Both the position numbers and the translations under genes were made by a program. Below the pieces are notes generated by a model. The model was not told the DNA's origin. It did not search any database and saw only the letters and a program-made list of their open reading frames with translations. Shown piece after piece: positions 23,198 to 36,743 of a stretch of 64,000 bases of DNA (position 1 is the stretch's first letter; the number at the start of each line of letters is the position of its first letter). Origin of the DNA: Paracentrotus lividus (taxonomy: Eukaryota > Echinodermata > Echinoidea > Camarodonta > Echinidae). The DNA lies in NCBI GenBank assembly GCA_940671915.1, contig CALNVZ010000972.1:73822-137821 (forward strand), written 5' to 3'.

Positions 23198-26100
23198 CCC
23201 TTACAAAATTGTGGCCTGTGGTATTCCTGTGTATTTCTGAATGTCCTGTGGTATCGATGTATTTCTGATGTCCTGTGGTATTCTATGGTTTTTCTATTGT
23301 ACAATCAAATACCTAGAGTACCATAGGGATACCACACAGGAAAGGGTACCTAAGAATACTCATACAGCAGTGTTGTGTGCTGTATGTTTCTGCACAAATA
23401 CCATATGTATGTATTCTGTATGTTTTTTGTTGGCACAAATACCATATGTATGGTTTTGGCTGTATGGTTTTTCTCTGCACAAATACCATATGTATGTATT
23501 TCTGTTGTTTGGCACAAATACCATATGTGGTTATTTTTGTATTGTTTTTGGCACTACCATATTGTTATGGTTTTGCTATATGTGTTTTTGGCACAAATAC
23601 CATATGTATGGTATTTCTGTATGTTTTTGGCACAAATCCATTATGGTTGTATTTCTGTATGGTTTTTTGGCAAATACCATATGTATGGTTTTGTGTATGG
23701 TTTTCTGGCACAAATAAATTGTATGGTATTCTGTATGGTTTTTGGCACAAATACCATATGTATGTTTTGCTGTATGGTTTTCGGCACAAATCCATATGTA
23801 TGGTTTTGATGCTGTATGGTTTTCTTGCACAAATACCATATGTATCGTTTCTGTATGGTTTTTTTGCACAATACTATGTATGGTTTTGCTGTATGGTTTT
23901 TTTGGCCAATACATATGTATGTATTGCTGTATGGTTTTCTGCACAATTACATATGTATGTGTATTTCTGTATGTTTTTTTTTTTGGCACAAATACCTATT
24001 TTGGTATGCTGTATGGTTTTATTTGGGCACAATACCATATGATTGTTTCTGTATGGTTTTTTGGCAAATACCATATGTATTGTATTGCTTATGGTTTTCT
24101 AGACAAAAATGCATATGTTGGTATTTCTGTATGTTTGGCACAAATCCATACTCGTGGTTTGCTGTATTGGTTTTTGGCACAAATACTCATGTATGGGTAT
24201 TTCTTGTATGTTTGTTGGACAAATACCATATGTATGGTTGGATTCTATGTTTGGTTTTCTGGCACAAATCCATATGTATGTATTTCTGATGTTTTTTTGC
24301 ACAAATACCATATGTATGGTATTTCTGTATGGTTTTGTGGACACATTACTATCTGTATGGTTTTGCTGATATTTTTTGGCACAAATACATATGTATGATA
24401 TTGCTGTATGTTTTTAACACCAATATACCATTGCTGATATGTTTTTTTTTGGCACAAATACCACATGGTATGAGCCAAATACCACATGTATGAAGTTCTT
24501 ACGTAAATTAACTACACTTCACGTCACGTGGAGCGAGCATTATGAATTTTATTTATATTATTTTTTTAATTATTTTCTATTTTTTTTTAATAGGTTTGTT
24601 GAAGACATGTTTCGCTAGGGTGGGGCTCTGTTCCAATCGTCCGTGTTTACAATTTGTTCCGGTTTTTCTCTACCATCAGGGGCCGGCGATTTTCATGTGA
24701 GGACGGTCAGTGGGGGTAGGGACGACGGACCCCGGAAGGGATTTTAGTGAACGGAATATAAAGCCTTCCTAAATATTTGTATACCCAAAATTCGAAAATG
24801 AATGATCATCTTTCACATATATGCGTAATACAATTTTAGAAGTTATAAGGTTGGAACAAATATAAAAATATTCCACTACTTGCCTGAAGACATAGTTAAA
24901 TCGTTAAATGTTTAATGTATTGTATTGTTTAGTGAGCGGAAGCGCGAGCTTTAAAATATTGCTCTATAAATCATATCTATTAATCTAATTTATCCAAATT
25001 ATTGAAATAAAAACAAAATGTGAAGCTTTGAAATTCAAGGGGACGAACGTCCCCTGATTGCGTGCATATTTGGAGAGGAATTAATTAACACTAGATCGGA
25101 ATAATAGCACCCCAAAGAGACATTAATATAGGCTAAATATCCAAATTCAATAGAATGACCTATTCACACATTATGCCAAAGTTACAAATAAAGCTGTGTG
25201 ACAAATAAAAGAATAAATGAATATAGGGACCTGAAGAAAGATTTTAGTTTAATTATTGTCTGGTGTTTTTGTTTGAAAGCAACGCGGAGCCGAAAATTTT
25301 GCTTTTAATACCTGAACTGTGTCATTTCGCACACTGTGCCCTTCTCTATATTTATTGTATATTTTTTTTTGTTAGCTTTAAAAATCGAGGGTGGACGATT
25401 CCCCAGAAAACAAAAATCGATGGGGGGAACTCGATGTCCCCGTCCACCCGGACGCCGCCATACCTACCGATTGTGTAGTATTGTCACAGGATATTTTTTC
25501 TAAGGGTTAGTTCTTACAGGAATGCTAAGTGTGTTTTGACCAAGTCGACTTGATAGACGAATTGGGAATTAATTAGACCAAATAGTAGATTGTACGTATG
25601 TTTGAGGACCAAAATCAACAGGATGACAGGGTGAAACCAACGGGCATTAGTCAAAGTGGATTATGGCAGTTTACTGCTGAAGTTTGGTTAGTCGTATGGC
25701 TTTTCCTTGGTATAACTTCGTGTGGTACTATGGTAATTAGTCATTTTTGACAATGTTTTTTGTTGCACAAATCTCAGTATTTTGTGACAGTTACCTCATT
25801 CAATGTAATTGCCAGCATATTAATATTTTTCTTTTAGGGAAATATATTTCCTAAACACACAGTAACATCAAGAGCGATGTTTTGACATTGCATTGTTATC
25901 AGATATAGAAAATAAACTAACTCTATGACCCAAAATGTTTTGTAGTGGGTGTTATGTGATGATGCCTGTAATATCGTGTTCATATCAGCTGTCTGTTGTG
26001 TCTACGTGTGGTCATCCTGTTTAACGGCGTGGCTTGATAACGTGTGGTTCGGTCCCACGGACTATGTCAATCCTTGGGTACACTTGTGTGCTCGTTTGAT

Positions 26101-26912
26101 TTGTTGGTATAGATTTGAATATGCTAATTAGAGTTTTTGCTGTCGATATGTACACCTGCTTGTATTTTTCTGTGAACTTACGGTCTGTTGAAAATTACAT
26201 TAGCAAATCCTGTTTGGTATGTGTGCCAAAAAACATAGGAACACTATTGTATTTTGGCTGATATGTACTTCTGTATGTATTGCTGCCTAAACCATAGAGA
26301 AATCCTATGGGTATCTTGGTAGTATGGTATTCTGTATGTACTTTGCTGCCAAAAAAATCAGGACAATCCTATGGTTATTTTGGTGTATGTACTGCTACTA
26401 TGTTTTGTGTAGGATTTTTTGCAAAAATACCATAGATTCTCCTCATGGTTTTTTTGGCTTTATTGTACTTCTGTCTAGTATTTGCAAAAAACCATAGGAG
26501 ATCATAGGTAATGTTTGCTGTATGGTATTCTGTATGTATTTTGTGCCAAAAACAAGGTAATTCCTGATGAATTTGGCTGTATATGGTACTTGAGTTGTAT
26601 TTGCAAAAAACATAGGAAATCTGTGTTTTTGGCGTAGTTCTGCTCTAGGTCTTTGTTGGTAAATTTTGCACTAAAATAGGAATCTATGTTTTGTCTGAAT
26701 GTAACTGCTCTAGACATAGTATTTTCGTTGGTAGGTATTTTGTTGCCAAAAACTTAGGAATATCCTATGGTAGTTTTTTAGCTGCCTGGCTATCGGTACA
26801 TGTGTCTATGGGATTTGGTGTTCGGTATTTTGTCCAAGACCGATAATGATATATCCTGTATTGGGTATTTGTTTATGTTCCGTTTGTGGTACTCACACGT
26901 ATTTTTTTAGGG
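23198..26912. mobile_element. CCCTTAC element, copy C (full length, indel-rich)
   Basis: It begins CCCTTACAAAATTGTGGCCT and ends ...CACACGTATTTTTTTAGGG. It includes a left 41-bp array, the central part with the CGATGGGGGG region (about 25418), and a degraded right array. Differences from copies A and D are largely single-base gains or losses, often in homopolymers. No genes; open frames between 23.2 and 24.5 kb are array products. Confidence 0.8.
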
Positions 26913-27590
26913 AATATTCTCACTCTTCAGATTTACACCCCAACCTTAGTTTTAGGTATTGGACGCCAAGAGACTTCATGTATTTCTATGTTTTTCTATT
27001 GTTATAAAAAAAAATAATAAAATAGGAGGACCACCACTCCCCCTCCATTCTTGAATTTGTTGTGATAGCTTAAACTTCTTGGTTCAATGGATGAAGAACA
27101 GTAACCTGTTTTAATAACTGCGTGAATAATACATCATTTTCCAATTTATTTTTTTTCTCACATTTTAACCACACACCACACCCGACACCCCCGCTGCTGG
27201 CTTTTCTCCAAACACAATCAGCCTATAAAAAATATTAAATAAAACGAAAAATACACTCAATAGATGTTAATGGGCCTTTTGTCTGATAATAAAAGATTTA
27301 GTATGTCTTGACACGGTGTATGCATGTTATACTTGCAGTACTAACAGAAGCTCTAACATGTATATGAATGATAAGAACGACCTAAGTATCCATAGATTCT
27401 AAAAACGACCACAGACAAAAGGCCCCGCACACAGGTATAAATTTAAGTGTTCATAAAAAATGTACTACTTAATTATTTATTTACTTATGTATGGTTCATC
27501 TGATGTCTTTGCACAAAATGTACTTTAACAATATCTTAAAAAAATATTCATTTGATTATCTAATGGCCTCCTATGACTTAGGACCTTCTT
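26913..27590. repeat. Right flank of copy C, duplicated at 30219-30890
   Basis: The shared order of TTCTCACTC, ACACCC, AATAATAAAA, CCACACACCC, GACAAAAGGCCCCGC and ATGGCCTCCTATG is present in both. It breaks abruptly at about 27590 into the middle of a 41-bp array. Confidence 0.8.
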
Positions 27591-30218
27591 ATCTCTTCTT
27601 ATGGTTTTCTGGCACAAATACCATATGTATGGTATTTCTGTATGTTTTTTTTGCACAAATACCATATGTATGGTATTTCTGTATGGTTTGTGGCACACAT
27701 ACCATATGTATGGTTTTGCTGTATTTTTTTTGGCACAAATACCATATGTATGATATTGCTGTATGTTTTTTTTTACACATATACCATTGCTGTATGTTTT
27801 TTTTGGCACAAATACCACATGTATGGCACAAATACCACATGTAGAAAGTTCCATTAACCGTTAAATTAACTTACACTCAAACGTCACGTGGAGCGACGAA
27901 ATGCACTTTTTTTATATTATATATTATTTTTTATTACTATTATTTTTATTTTTTTTTTACATAGGTTATGTTTGAAGCATGTTTCTGCTAGGGATGGGAG
28001 CCTCTGTTACAATCGTCCCGTGTTACAATTATTGTCCCGGTCTCCCCTACCATCAGGGGCGGCGATTTCATGTGAGGACGGTCAGGGTGGGGGGAGAACG
28101 GAGACCCCGGAATGGGAATTATTATAGACTCGAACGGAATAAAGCTTCCTAAATATTTGTATACCCAAAATTCGAAATAGAATGATCTATTTCACATATT
28201 ATGCAGAAACTAATACAATTTTAAGAATATAAGGTTGGAACAAATAAAACATATCCACAAACTACGACCTGAAGACATAGTTAAATCGTTAAATCGTTGT
28301 ATTATATTTGTTTGTGAGCGCGAAGCGCGAGCTTAAAATATTGCTCTATAATAACATTACTCTATTAATCTAATTTATCCAAATTATTTAGAAAATAAAA
28401 ACAAAATGTGAAGCTTTGAAAATCAAGGGGACACGTCCCCCTGATTGCTGCTAAATTTGGAGAGGAATTAATTAAACACTAGATCGGAATAAATAAAGCA
28501 CCCCAAAGAGACATATAATATAGGCTAATATCCAAAATTCACAATAGAATGACCTATCTCACACATTATGCCAAAGTTACAAATAAAGCGTTGTGACAAA
28601 TAAAAGAATAAATGAATATAGGGACCTGAAGAAAGATTATTAGTTTAATTATTGTCTGGTGTTTTTGTTTGAAAGCGAAACGCGAGCCGAAAATTTTGCT
28701 TTTTAATAACCTGAACATGGTACATTTTACGCACACTGTGCCTCTTCGTCTATTATATGTATATATATTTTTGTTAAGCTTTAAAAATCGAGGGTGGACG
28801 ATCCCCAGAAAACAAAAATCGATGGGGGGGAGAACTCGATCGTCCCCGTCCACCCGGACGCCCAATACCTACCGTGTGTAGTATTGCACAGGATATTTTT
28901 TCTAAGGTTAGTTCTTACAGGAATGGACTAAGTGTGTTTGACCAAGTCGACTTGATTAACGAATTGAATTAAAGACCAAATAGTAGTTGACGAATGAGTG
29001 AAGACCAAAATCACAACAGCATGACAGGATGAAACCAACGGGCATTAGTCAAAGTGGATTATGGCAGTTTACTGCTGAAGTTTGGTAGTCGTATGGTATT
29101 CCGTGGTACTTCGTGTGGTACTATGGTAATAGCTCATTTGCAACAATGTTTTGTATGCACAAATCATATTTTGTGAAGCTTACCTCATTAACTAGTAATG
29201 CCAGCATATAATATTTTTCTTTTAGGAAATATATTCCAACACACAGTAAATCAAGAGCGATAGTTTTGACATTGCATTGTTATCAGAAATATAGAAAATA
29301 AACTAACTATTGACCCAAATGTTTTGCTAAAGTTCGTATATCCAGTGCTATGCAATCTGTGTTATGTGTCTACGCGTCCTGTTTACGGCGATGGCATCTG
29401 AATACGCGTGTGGTGTTCCGTCCCAACGGCTATGTCTAATCCTGCTAACTGTGTGCGGTATTGATGTGTGGTGATAGTTTGGAATATGCTATTAGGTATT
29501 TTGCTGTATGGTACACCTGTATGTATTTTTTGTTGGTACTTGTGCTGAAATACCATAAGAATCCTGTGGTATTCTGTGCCAAAAAACTAGGAAACCTATT
29601 GGTATTTTGGCTGTATGGTACTTCTGTATGGTATGTGCCAAAAACCATAGAAAATCCTATGGTATGGCTGTATGGTACTTCTGTATGTATTGTGCCAAAA
29701 AACATAGGAAATCCTATGGTTTTTGGCTGTATTTACTGCTCTATGGTATGTGTGGTATTTTGCCAAATACCATAGATTTCCTATGGTTTTTTGGCTTTAT
29801 TGGTACTTCTGTATGTATTTGTGCAAAAACCATAGGGAAATCCATATGTATGTTGCTGTATGGTACATTCTGTATGGTATTTGTGCCAAAAAACAAGGAA
29901 ATCCTGAAATTGGCTGTATGGTACTTGAATGGTATTTGCAAAAAACCATAGGAAATCTAGTTATTCTTGGCGTATCTGCTCTATGGTTTTGTGGTATTTT
30001 GCCAAAAAATAGGAATCCTATGTTGTCTGAATTACTGTCTAGCTATTTTTCGTTGGTATATTTTGTTGCCAAAAAACCATAGGAAATCCTATGGTATTTT
30101 AGCTGCATGGTACTGTTCTATGGTATTTTGTGTGGTATTTGTGCCAAAAACCATATGAAAATCCTGTGGTATTTTGTATGGTACCGTTGTGTGGTACCAC
30201 ACGATATTTTTGTAAGGG
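27591..30218. mobile_element. CCCTTAC element, copy D (left end missing, best-preserved centre)
   Basis: It begins inside the left array with about six units, continues through the central region with GAGCGCGAAGCGCGAGC at about 28315, and ends in the right array at ...ACGATATTTTTGTAAGGG. It is cleaner than copy C and closer to copy A. It lacks the copy-A hairpin insertion. Confidence 0.8.
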
Positions 30219-30890
30219 AAGTTCTCACTCCATTTACACCCCCAACCTTAGCTTAAGTGGGGACGCCCTCTGTATTTCTTGTTTTTCTATTTAATAAAAA
30301 AAAAATAATAAAAGGGAGGGACCATACCCACCCCCCTCCCATTCTTGAACTGTTGTTTGTGTGCTTAAGACTTCTTGGTTTCATGGATGGAAGAACAGTG
30401 AACTGTAAAACGTGAATAATACATCATTTTGCAATTTATTTTTTTTCTCACATTTAAAACCCACACACCCACACCCACACCCGCTTGCTCATCCCAAAAC
30501 ACATCAGCTATAAAAAAATATTAAAAAAAACTAAAATACAAAAAGATAAGGGGCCCTTTTTGTCTGATATATAAAAGAAATCTCTTGTGTATCATTTTTA
30601 TACATTCAGTACTACAGAAGTCTACCATGTATATGAATGTAAGAACGACCTAAGTCCATATGATTCTAAAAACGACCACCAGACAAAAGGCCCCGCCCAC
30701 AGGTAATTTGAAAATTTATGTTCATAAAAAATTTACACTTAAATTTATTTCTATTTATTTATTTATGATGTTCTCTGATGTCTTTTGGCCAAATATACTT
30801 TAATTGCCCAAATTAAAAAAATATTCATTTTTTTTCGATTATCTCGAAATGGCCTCCTATGGACTTAGGCCTTTTTTATATTCATGTACT
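30219..30890. repeat. Right flank of copy D
   Basis: Partner of 26913-27590. Beyond about 30890 the sequence continues uniquely. Confidence 0.75.
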
Positions 30891-32300
30891 CAATTTTGCT
30901 ATTGGTATTGGACGAATTTTTAATTTAACCAAATGGTCAATAGATCAAGTGACAATCAGATTAAGTATGTATTACAAAAAAAATCAGATAGGTCCAAAGA
31001 GTTGGTAGGCAGGCGTATTCCTCCCCCAGCATTAAAAAAAAAAAAGAGAGAAGAGATGCAAGATCTACAAGATTGACCAACTAAACATTATCCCTATGAG
31101 CGTTACATGATGACGTTCTAGATGGCATAATGCCGCAAAAAAAAAAATAACAAATTGCCCCTTTTCGTTACTAAAAGAGTCCTTTCTTAGCTTCAAAGGA
31201 CACTTTTTATACAATTGTAAAAGAATGTTGTCAGAAGCACATAAGCTTATTTACATCCCTCTAAACGTATTTCAATGCCCTTTCTATTTAGCACTTATAT
31301 ATTCAACATTATCATTGGGCTATTATTTTCACACTTTGCTTTAAGTGTGTAATAAGTCTAATGTTGCTTAAACTTTAGATGTTGCTGAAATTCTAAAATG
31401 TACACTTTACATTAAAAAGGGGCCACTCTAATGTCTTCAAATCCACAACAAAAAAAAAAAATAAATAAAATTCGGTCGCTATGCACCAGCAAATGGTGTA
31501 GTTGTACAGTCATGGGTGGAGGGAGAGCCTTGGTGCCTGCAGCCCACAAAATCTTCACTGCAAAAATGGGTGGTCTTTGTCATTTTTCTAGCGCTCTTAT
31601 ACCATCATTTATCTAACCAAAATCATTTGGGTATATTGGTATCAAATAACTTCAATGTGTATAACTCAAAATTATTGAAAATGATAAATGCAAAATTAAA
31701 TCCAATCCCAAGCTCAAAATTGATGTATTTGGATTAATAAATTCTGGTATAAGAGCGCTCGCTTAAGAACGATATAAAAAAATAAAATAAAAACAAAAAC
31801 AAAAAAAAAAAACGAAAAAAAAGAAGACAAAAACAAAAACAAAACAAACAAAACAAACAAACAAAGCCAAAAAGATACAGCATACCATTAAATTAAAATA
31901 CAACTTTTACACCCAGCCCGCGGGGGACCTAGTTCCTCCCTCTCCCATAAATTTTGCTCATCTCGGCCATTGTTTGAAAAGTGATCCTTTTTGGGACAAA
32001 ATAAAGTTTTTGCTTTTTGATTTTAAGCTGCATATTCAAATAGAGCAATGTCTGAAGTTTCATGAACTAATGTTGTTTTTTTTTCGTGATTTTTGCAATT
32101 GTTCATGCTCATTTGCATAAATTATAAAAACAAATAATAATTAGATGGAAAAAACGGTACATATTTTTTTTACCCTGGCTAGAATGGATATGCTGACTTC
32201 CTTACTTGGATTAACGTCATTATATTATTATTTACCTCTATTCCTTTTTATCTAACCCCAAAAATAATGTTGTTTAATTGATTATATTAAGATAATCACT
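30891..32300. other. No supported gene; A-rich intron DNA
   Basis: It includes an A-rich, C/G-interspersed run at about 31780-31865 that may be the tail of a retroposed sequence. Plus-strand open frames near 31.43-31.74 kb have no domain. Confidence 0.4.
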
Positions 32301-32319
32301 CCTGAAAAAATTAATTGCC

Positions 32320-32750
32320 CTCAAATGTCACACACGTGACCAGAAAACACAAAAAGTTTATGCCCCGCCTTATTATTATTAGTATTATTAATATTTTTTT
32401 CTCCAAAGCTAGATTTAATGTACCTTGCATCTCACCAAATATGAATCCATGACAAGTTTTAATGTGATTATTAATTAGCAAACAAATTGGTCACACACGT
32501 GACCCACTGGGTGGGGGCGGTCAAAAAGGTCTTATTATTTTCACTTTCATTGGCTGAAATGTTTTTTTAAGCATTATTATGCTCCAAAATGGTTCTGCAA
32601 TAATTTTTGCGAAAAAAAAACAAAGAAAAACAAAAGATCGAGAAAACAAAGAAATAAATAAGAAATTCATAATACAATGAAATACATAAGGAATTTATTT
32701 TGATACCAATTTTTTCCAAATACAATTATTAGGAATCATATGAGGATTAT

Positions 32751-32802
<52 letters not shown>

Positions 32803-33610
32803 GCATTCCAGAAGCTTTAGTTTGTCAATTAAAGCAGAAATTATAACTTCATGCAATGCATAAATTAGCATAGTTAATTAATATGAAATAAATAAATATT
32901 ATTTCGGGAAAAATTAACCAGTGATTTCGTGTAGTTTACATCGCACACTACCATCGTGCAAATTTTCGGCGTGTTCGCGCGATCAACAGCCGAGGTCTTA
33001 TATAAAGGGGGCATCATGGCCCCCCTCCCTCCCCGCCCCACCCCCAGTCTTAAAAGTACCAAAACACCCCCGTGACTGATTAGGGTTGAGTTTTACCACA
33101 GCGGATATAGTAATTGCTCAAAATGTACATTTACTGCATTTGTATGAAATTGTAATTTTTGTGTACAATTTGCTATAGGTCACACACGTGACCCACTAAA
33201 ATGTCACACACGTGACCCGCCATCACGATATTAAATAATAGATTTAACCAAAACAAAATTCAGAGATGACTCCTATCCAGTGGAATTTTATGGTTAACAG
33301 GTCTATAATGTATAATCTCACAGCAATAAGAACATTTCATCATTTTAAAACTCACAGGAATTTCAAAATGAAATTGAACTTTCAAAATCATGCCGTTCTG
33401 TGAAGTTACACACGTGACCCACTTCTGTTGACCTCTGACCTTGAACATGCATATTGTAAATATCAAAAAATATTTCCAAATGATAGCCAACAAAATAGGT
33501 TCGCATAATATAAACATTAAATCAGTATATCTTTAAAATTGTTATAGTTATAGCCAATTCAAGTCAAGATTTTGCATAATTTCGGTCACACACGTGAACA
33601 AGAATGGTCC
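32320..33610 (+). repeat. Dispersed repeat block with repeated GTCACACACGTGAC motif
   Basis: The motif GTCACACACGTGAC, often followed by CCAC, appears at about 32329, 32490, 33179, 33205 and in weaker form at 33407 and 33583. The part 32440-32650 matches 4430-4700 inverted, and 32811-33610 matches 190-925 inverted. A 48-nt A run (32753-32800) separates the two parts. Confidence 0.7.
32753..32800. repeat. Poly-A run, 48 nt
   Basis: An uninterrupted A tract at the junction of two repeat segments. It is either a retroposon tail or a slippage-prone microsatellite. Confidence 0.9.
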
Positions 33611-34600
33611 CACTGAGCTAAGGGGGCCCCTTTTCAGAACTAAGTGCCCCTTTCCGATTGTTACCCCCCCCCCTACTTTCAAATTCTTTCCTCAGCCTCT
33701 GAATACAAATTATTTTTACAGATTTATTTTGTGTTCACCATGGGCGCCACCCCCTTGCTTCGTGTATGCACACGTATAAAACGTTTTTAAATTGCATGCC
33801 AAAAACGAATTTGACTGCTGGAAGCTCACCTCCAGTTCCTTTTTACAGCTGTTTTTCTTTTTAATTGATCGCAAGAATTTCATTTCATGCACATTGACGA
33901 AACTAACTGCACATAAACACTTTTGATCGCACAAACGAATATAAAAGGACATTAACGATTATGAAAGAACATAAACGAAACTGATTCCTTTAAACGTTAA
34001 CTTGAATTACCGATAGCCCCGCTCCGGGAAGGTATCGTTTAAGTAGAATGAACATTAACGAATTCGATTGTAAATAGTTTAAAATCGACCGGGAAAACCT
34101 ATGTAATGACAATAACGATTCGCTTCAGCTGTAAATAGATGGTTAATTGCAGTCTAAGGAACGATTAGTATCTTTAATTTGTAAAGTGATCCACGGCTGA
34201 GTTGTATTTGAATGACGGATATAATATAAGTAATAGTACTGAGAATCAAAACGTATGTTGTTATCGTGAATATTCATTGAGGAATGATAATATTCAAGAA
34301 AAATATAAAACATTTATTACATAGAAAATAGCTTTTTTTTTTCAATAAGAAATTAAGGAGAGCTAAAAAAAAAATAATAACAATAACAAAAAAAAGTTTT
34401 AGGATTGGTTTGAATCCTCCAGAGGGTTTTACCCGTATATTTACCTGGAATGTTGGTAATGTACATACCCCCTTTTGTTCCGTACGAATCTTCTTTATTT
34501 TTTCTTAGTTTTTGTATCTGTACATTTCTTGTTCAGATGATAACCCCCAAAATAATGCATTAAAATATTTTCAATTTTCAGCAATTATAGCAACAACCTT
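33611..34600. other. No supported gene
   Basis: Intron DNA with several short ACGAAA / AACGAT-type words. Nothing is recognisable as a gene or mobile element. Confidence 0.4.
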
Positions 34601-35150
34601 TTTTCTTTTTAAATCTCAACCACGTGACGTCATCTAGACGCCATTTTGTAAATCAAATTGTCAATCAAAACTTCATAACTAATAATCGTAACTTAGTCAT
34701 ATTTAGTACACATAAATTTGAAAATAAAGTGGCTAGTTTGGATCATGTAACGCGAGTGTACGCGCGCACATAAAGAATACGATTATTCGAATTATCGAAT
34801 AAATCCATTTGCAAGAGAATGCAGATCTCAAGAGAATGGGCACATTGATGGCAATATACTGCCCGCCAAGATATATGCGCACGCATTTGCATACGCGGGA
34901 AATTCATGAGAACACGCCCCCAGCAACAAGTCAGTGATTGGTTAATAATGGCATAATAATCGACGCGAGGTTGCGTCCTTGGTGATAGCTTAGCAATGTC
35001 GCCGCGGGTACCACCTCTACGCGGACAAGAGCCAATGAAAGGCGTTGAATGATTGTGGAGACGCGCGCAATACGCGCTTGATTGGAAAACTTGAGCTCAT
35101 TCTCAATTCAGCCTTGGGGGGGGGGGGGATATCGGACGCTAATTTGTATA
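34600..35150 (+). promoter_or_regulatory. Promoter-like stretch: CRE, E-box, YY1-like and CCAAT motifs
   Basis: CCACGTGACGTCATC at about 34620 overlaps an E-box (CACGTG) with a full CRE (TGACGTCA). GCCATTTTG, a YY1-like core, follows at about 34641. Three CCAAT boxes occur, GATTGGTTAAT (about 34936), GCCAATGAAAG (about 35031) and GATTGGAAAAC (about 35080). CpG dinucleotides are locally frequent (CGCGCGCA, ACGCGCGCAATACGCGC), unlike the rest of the window. Direction and transcription start are inferred from the downstream splice-like sites. Confidence 0.4.
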
Positions 35151-35339
35151 GCTGTCTAAATTCCATCTTCCTGTATGGATACTTATATTTTACCTTATGA
35201 TTTTACCTCACACTGCGACCCGGGCCCGACAGACGTTAAAAATCTTCACGAGCTAGTTTTGCTGTATATTTTTCAAGTGGTTTTACCCGGCGAAATGTGA
35301 GACTTGAAGTCGTAAAGTGGTGCAAATAATCACTGATTT

Positions 35340-35619
35340 GCACTAAATGGAGGAGTGGGTCGCGGCTGTGATAGTCCGGGAATATTTGACCAATGCTGTC
35401 GGTGATGTGGCAAGATCTGGGACTCGCACTCGGGGATGGAAACAATGTACGAGAGTAGGCTCGACGGCAGAGTCGAAGGCCACGAGCATAACCCTCGTCG
35501 AGCAATACAGGCAAGGGAAGGAGCGGATATGATGCCATAATCTAGGCCAGAGCATATGCACCCTGAAGACAAGCCAGATGCGGCTGTATCCATGGATTAT
35601 GCCTGCATAATTATGACAG
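35340..35619 (+). pseudogene. Candidate first exon of a plus-strand transcript inside the FN3 intron
   Basis: The stretch ends in a strong donor, ATGACAG|gtgagg (GT at 35620). One frame from the ATG at 35436 is open for 34 codons, has one TAA at 35538-35540, and then stays open for 26 more codons to the donor (…PEDKPDAAVSMDYACIIMT). An upstream CGKIW in the same frame loosely recalls a zinc-finger start, but that is weak. It could be a decayed coding exon or a non-coding RNA exon. No protein family was recognised. Confidence 0.3.
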
Positions 35620-36743
35620 GTGAGGTTGCACTTTGGGGGAATGCACAAGGAAAATATGACCAGTGAACGTGTGGGCCTGTTTTTGATAGCAATGATCATG
35701 ATGACGTAGACCTAACGTTAGATCTTTAGCTATGTCTAGATTATAGGCATTCCACGGATGCTTTTAGAGAGCAAATGCCTAAATTGAGATTGAAATTGAA
35801 TGAGATAGGCCCTAGACTAGACCCTAGACTAGACCCTAGAAAAGTGTATATCATAATTGCCTAATAATACGAGGTAGGTTGGGCCTCAACAGTGTAGATC
35901 GGCCTATACCTGGCCGTGTTGGTCGGGACCTAAAGAATTATGAGCGGTGAATAGATTCGGAATTAAATGAGGATACGACATTGTGCCATGTCACCTGGCC
36001 CGACGCGGAAACCAATTGAAATGCAGCCAATTTAGGCATGTCTGATTCCTAGCATGGATATTGTACTATTCACCACTAATTTTGCTTGTCGATTTTCTAT
36101 GATGGCATGATTGAGGTTGAACGAAAATTGCGGTGATGTGTTATACAACCGAAATCGGCAATCCGCCATATTTTATAATTGTTAATGTTAAACCTGGGTT
36201 ATCGACCCTACCTGAATCTTTTTTGCTTTATTACTGTTGGACAGAAATGAAAACAAGCAATACTTGAAGCTGGCTGTGGCGCTAGCCAAATATTGAGAAA
36301 AGGTACACTGTATTTCTGTTTTCATACTTTATGAAATGCTCGCACTTGTTATTGATGCGTGGTATGAACAGATGAATATTTTGACGAATAAGTTAACTGA
36401 ATAGAGAATTGCGGTTCCCCGTTTAAATTTATTCCGGAGTAGGCTGCGCCCATTGATGTTAATTGCATGTAGAGAGTCTATATTGCAAGGCAATCTGTGC
36501 CACATGCTTGGTTATTGGGAAGCTCAATAATATGCTGATGCATCTTGCAAAATTCATTTACATGTTGGTACAAATATGTCGGTGTGAAATATTAAGTTGC
36601 ATAATAACCTCGAAATGAATTATCAGATGGAAATCATAAAACAATATTGAAGATAATTCATTGCAAGGTGGTTGTATATTAATGTGAGTGATATATGTCT
36701 GGAACATGTTACTTCTCGTAGTTCTCGTCCTTTTTTGTTGCAG

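Noticed and set aside
20828-24487. Open frames of up to 221 codons in copies B and C
   Set aside because: They are the same array products as in copy A, further shuffled by indels.
35330-35699. Minus-strand open frames of 87-118 codons
   Set aside because: They overlap the plus-strand candidate exon and each other, contain no domain, and have no matching splice partner. The GC-richer composition makes open frames likelier.
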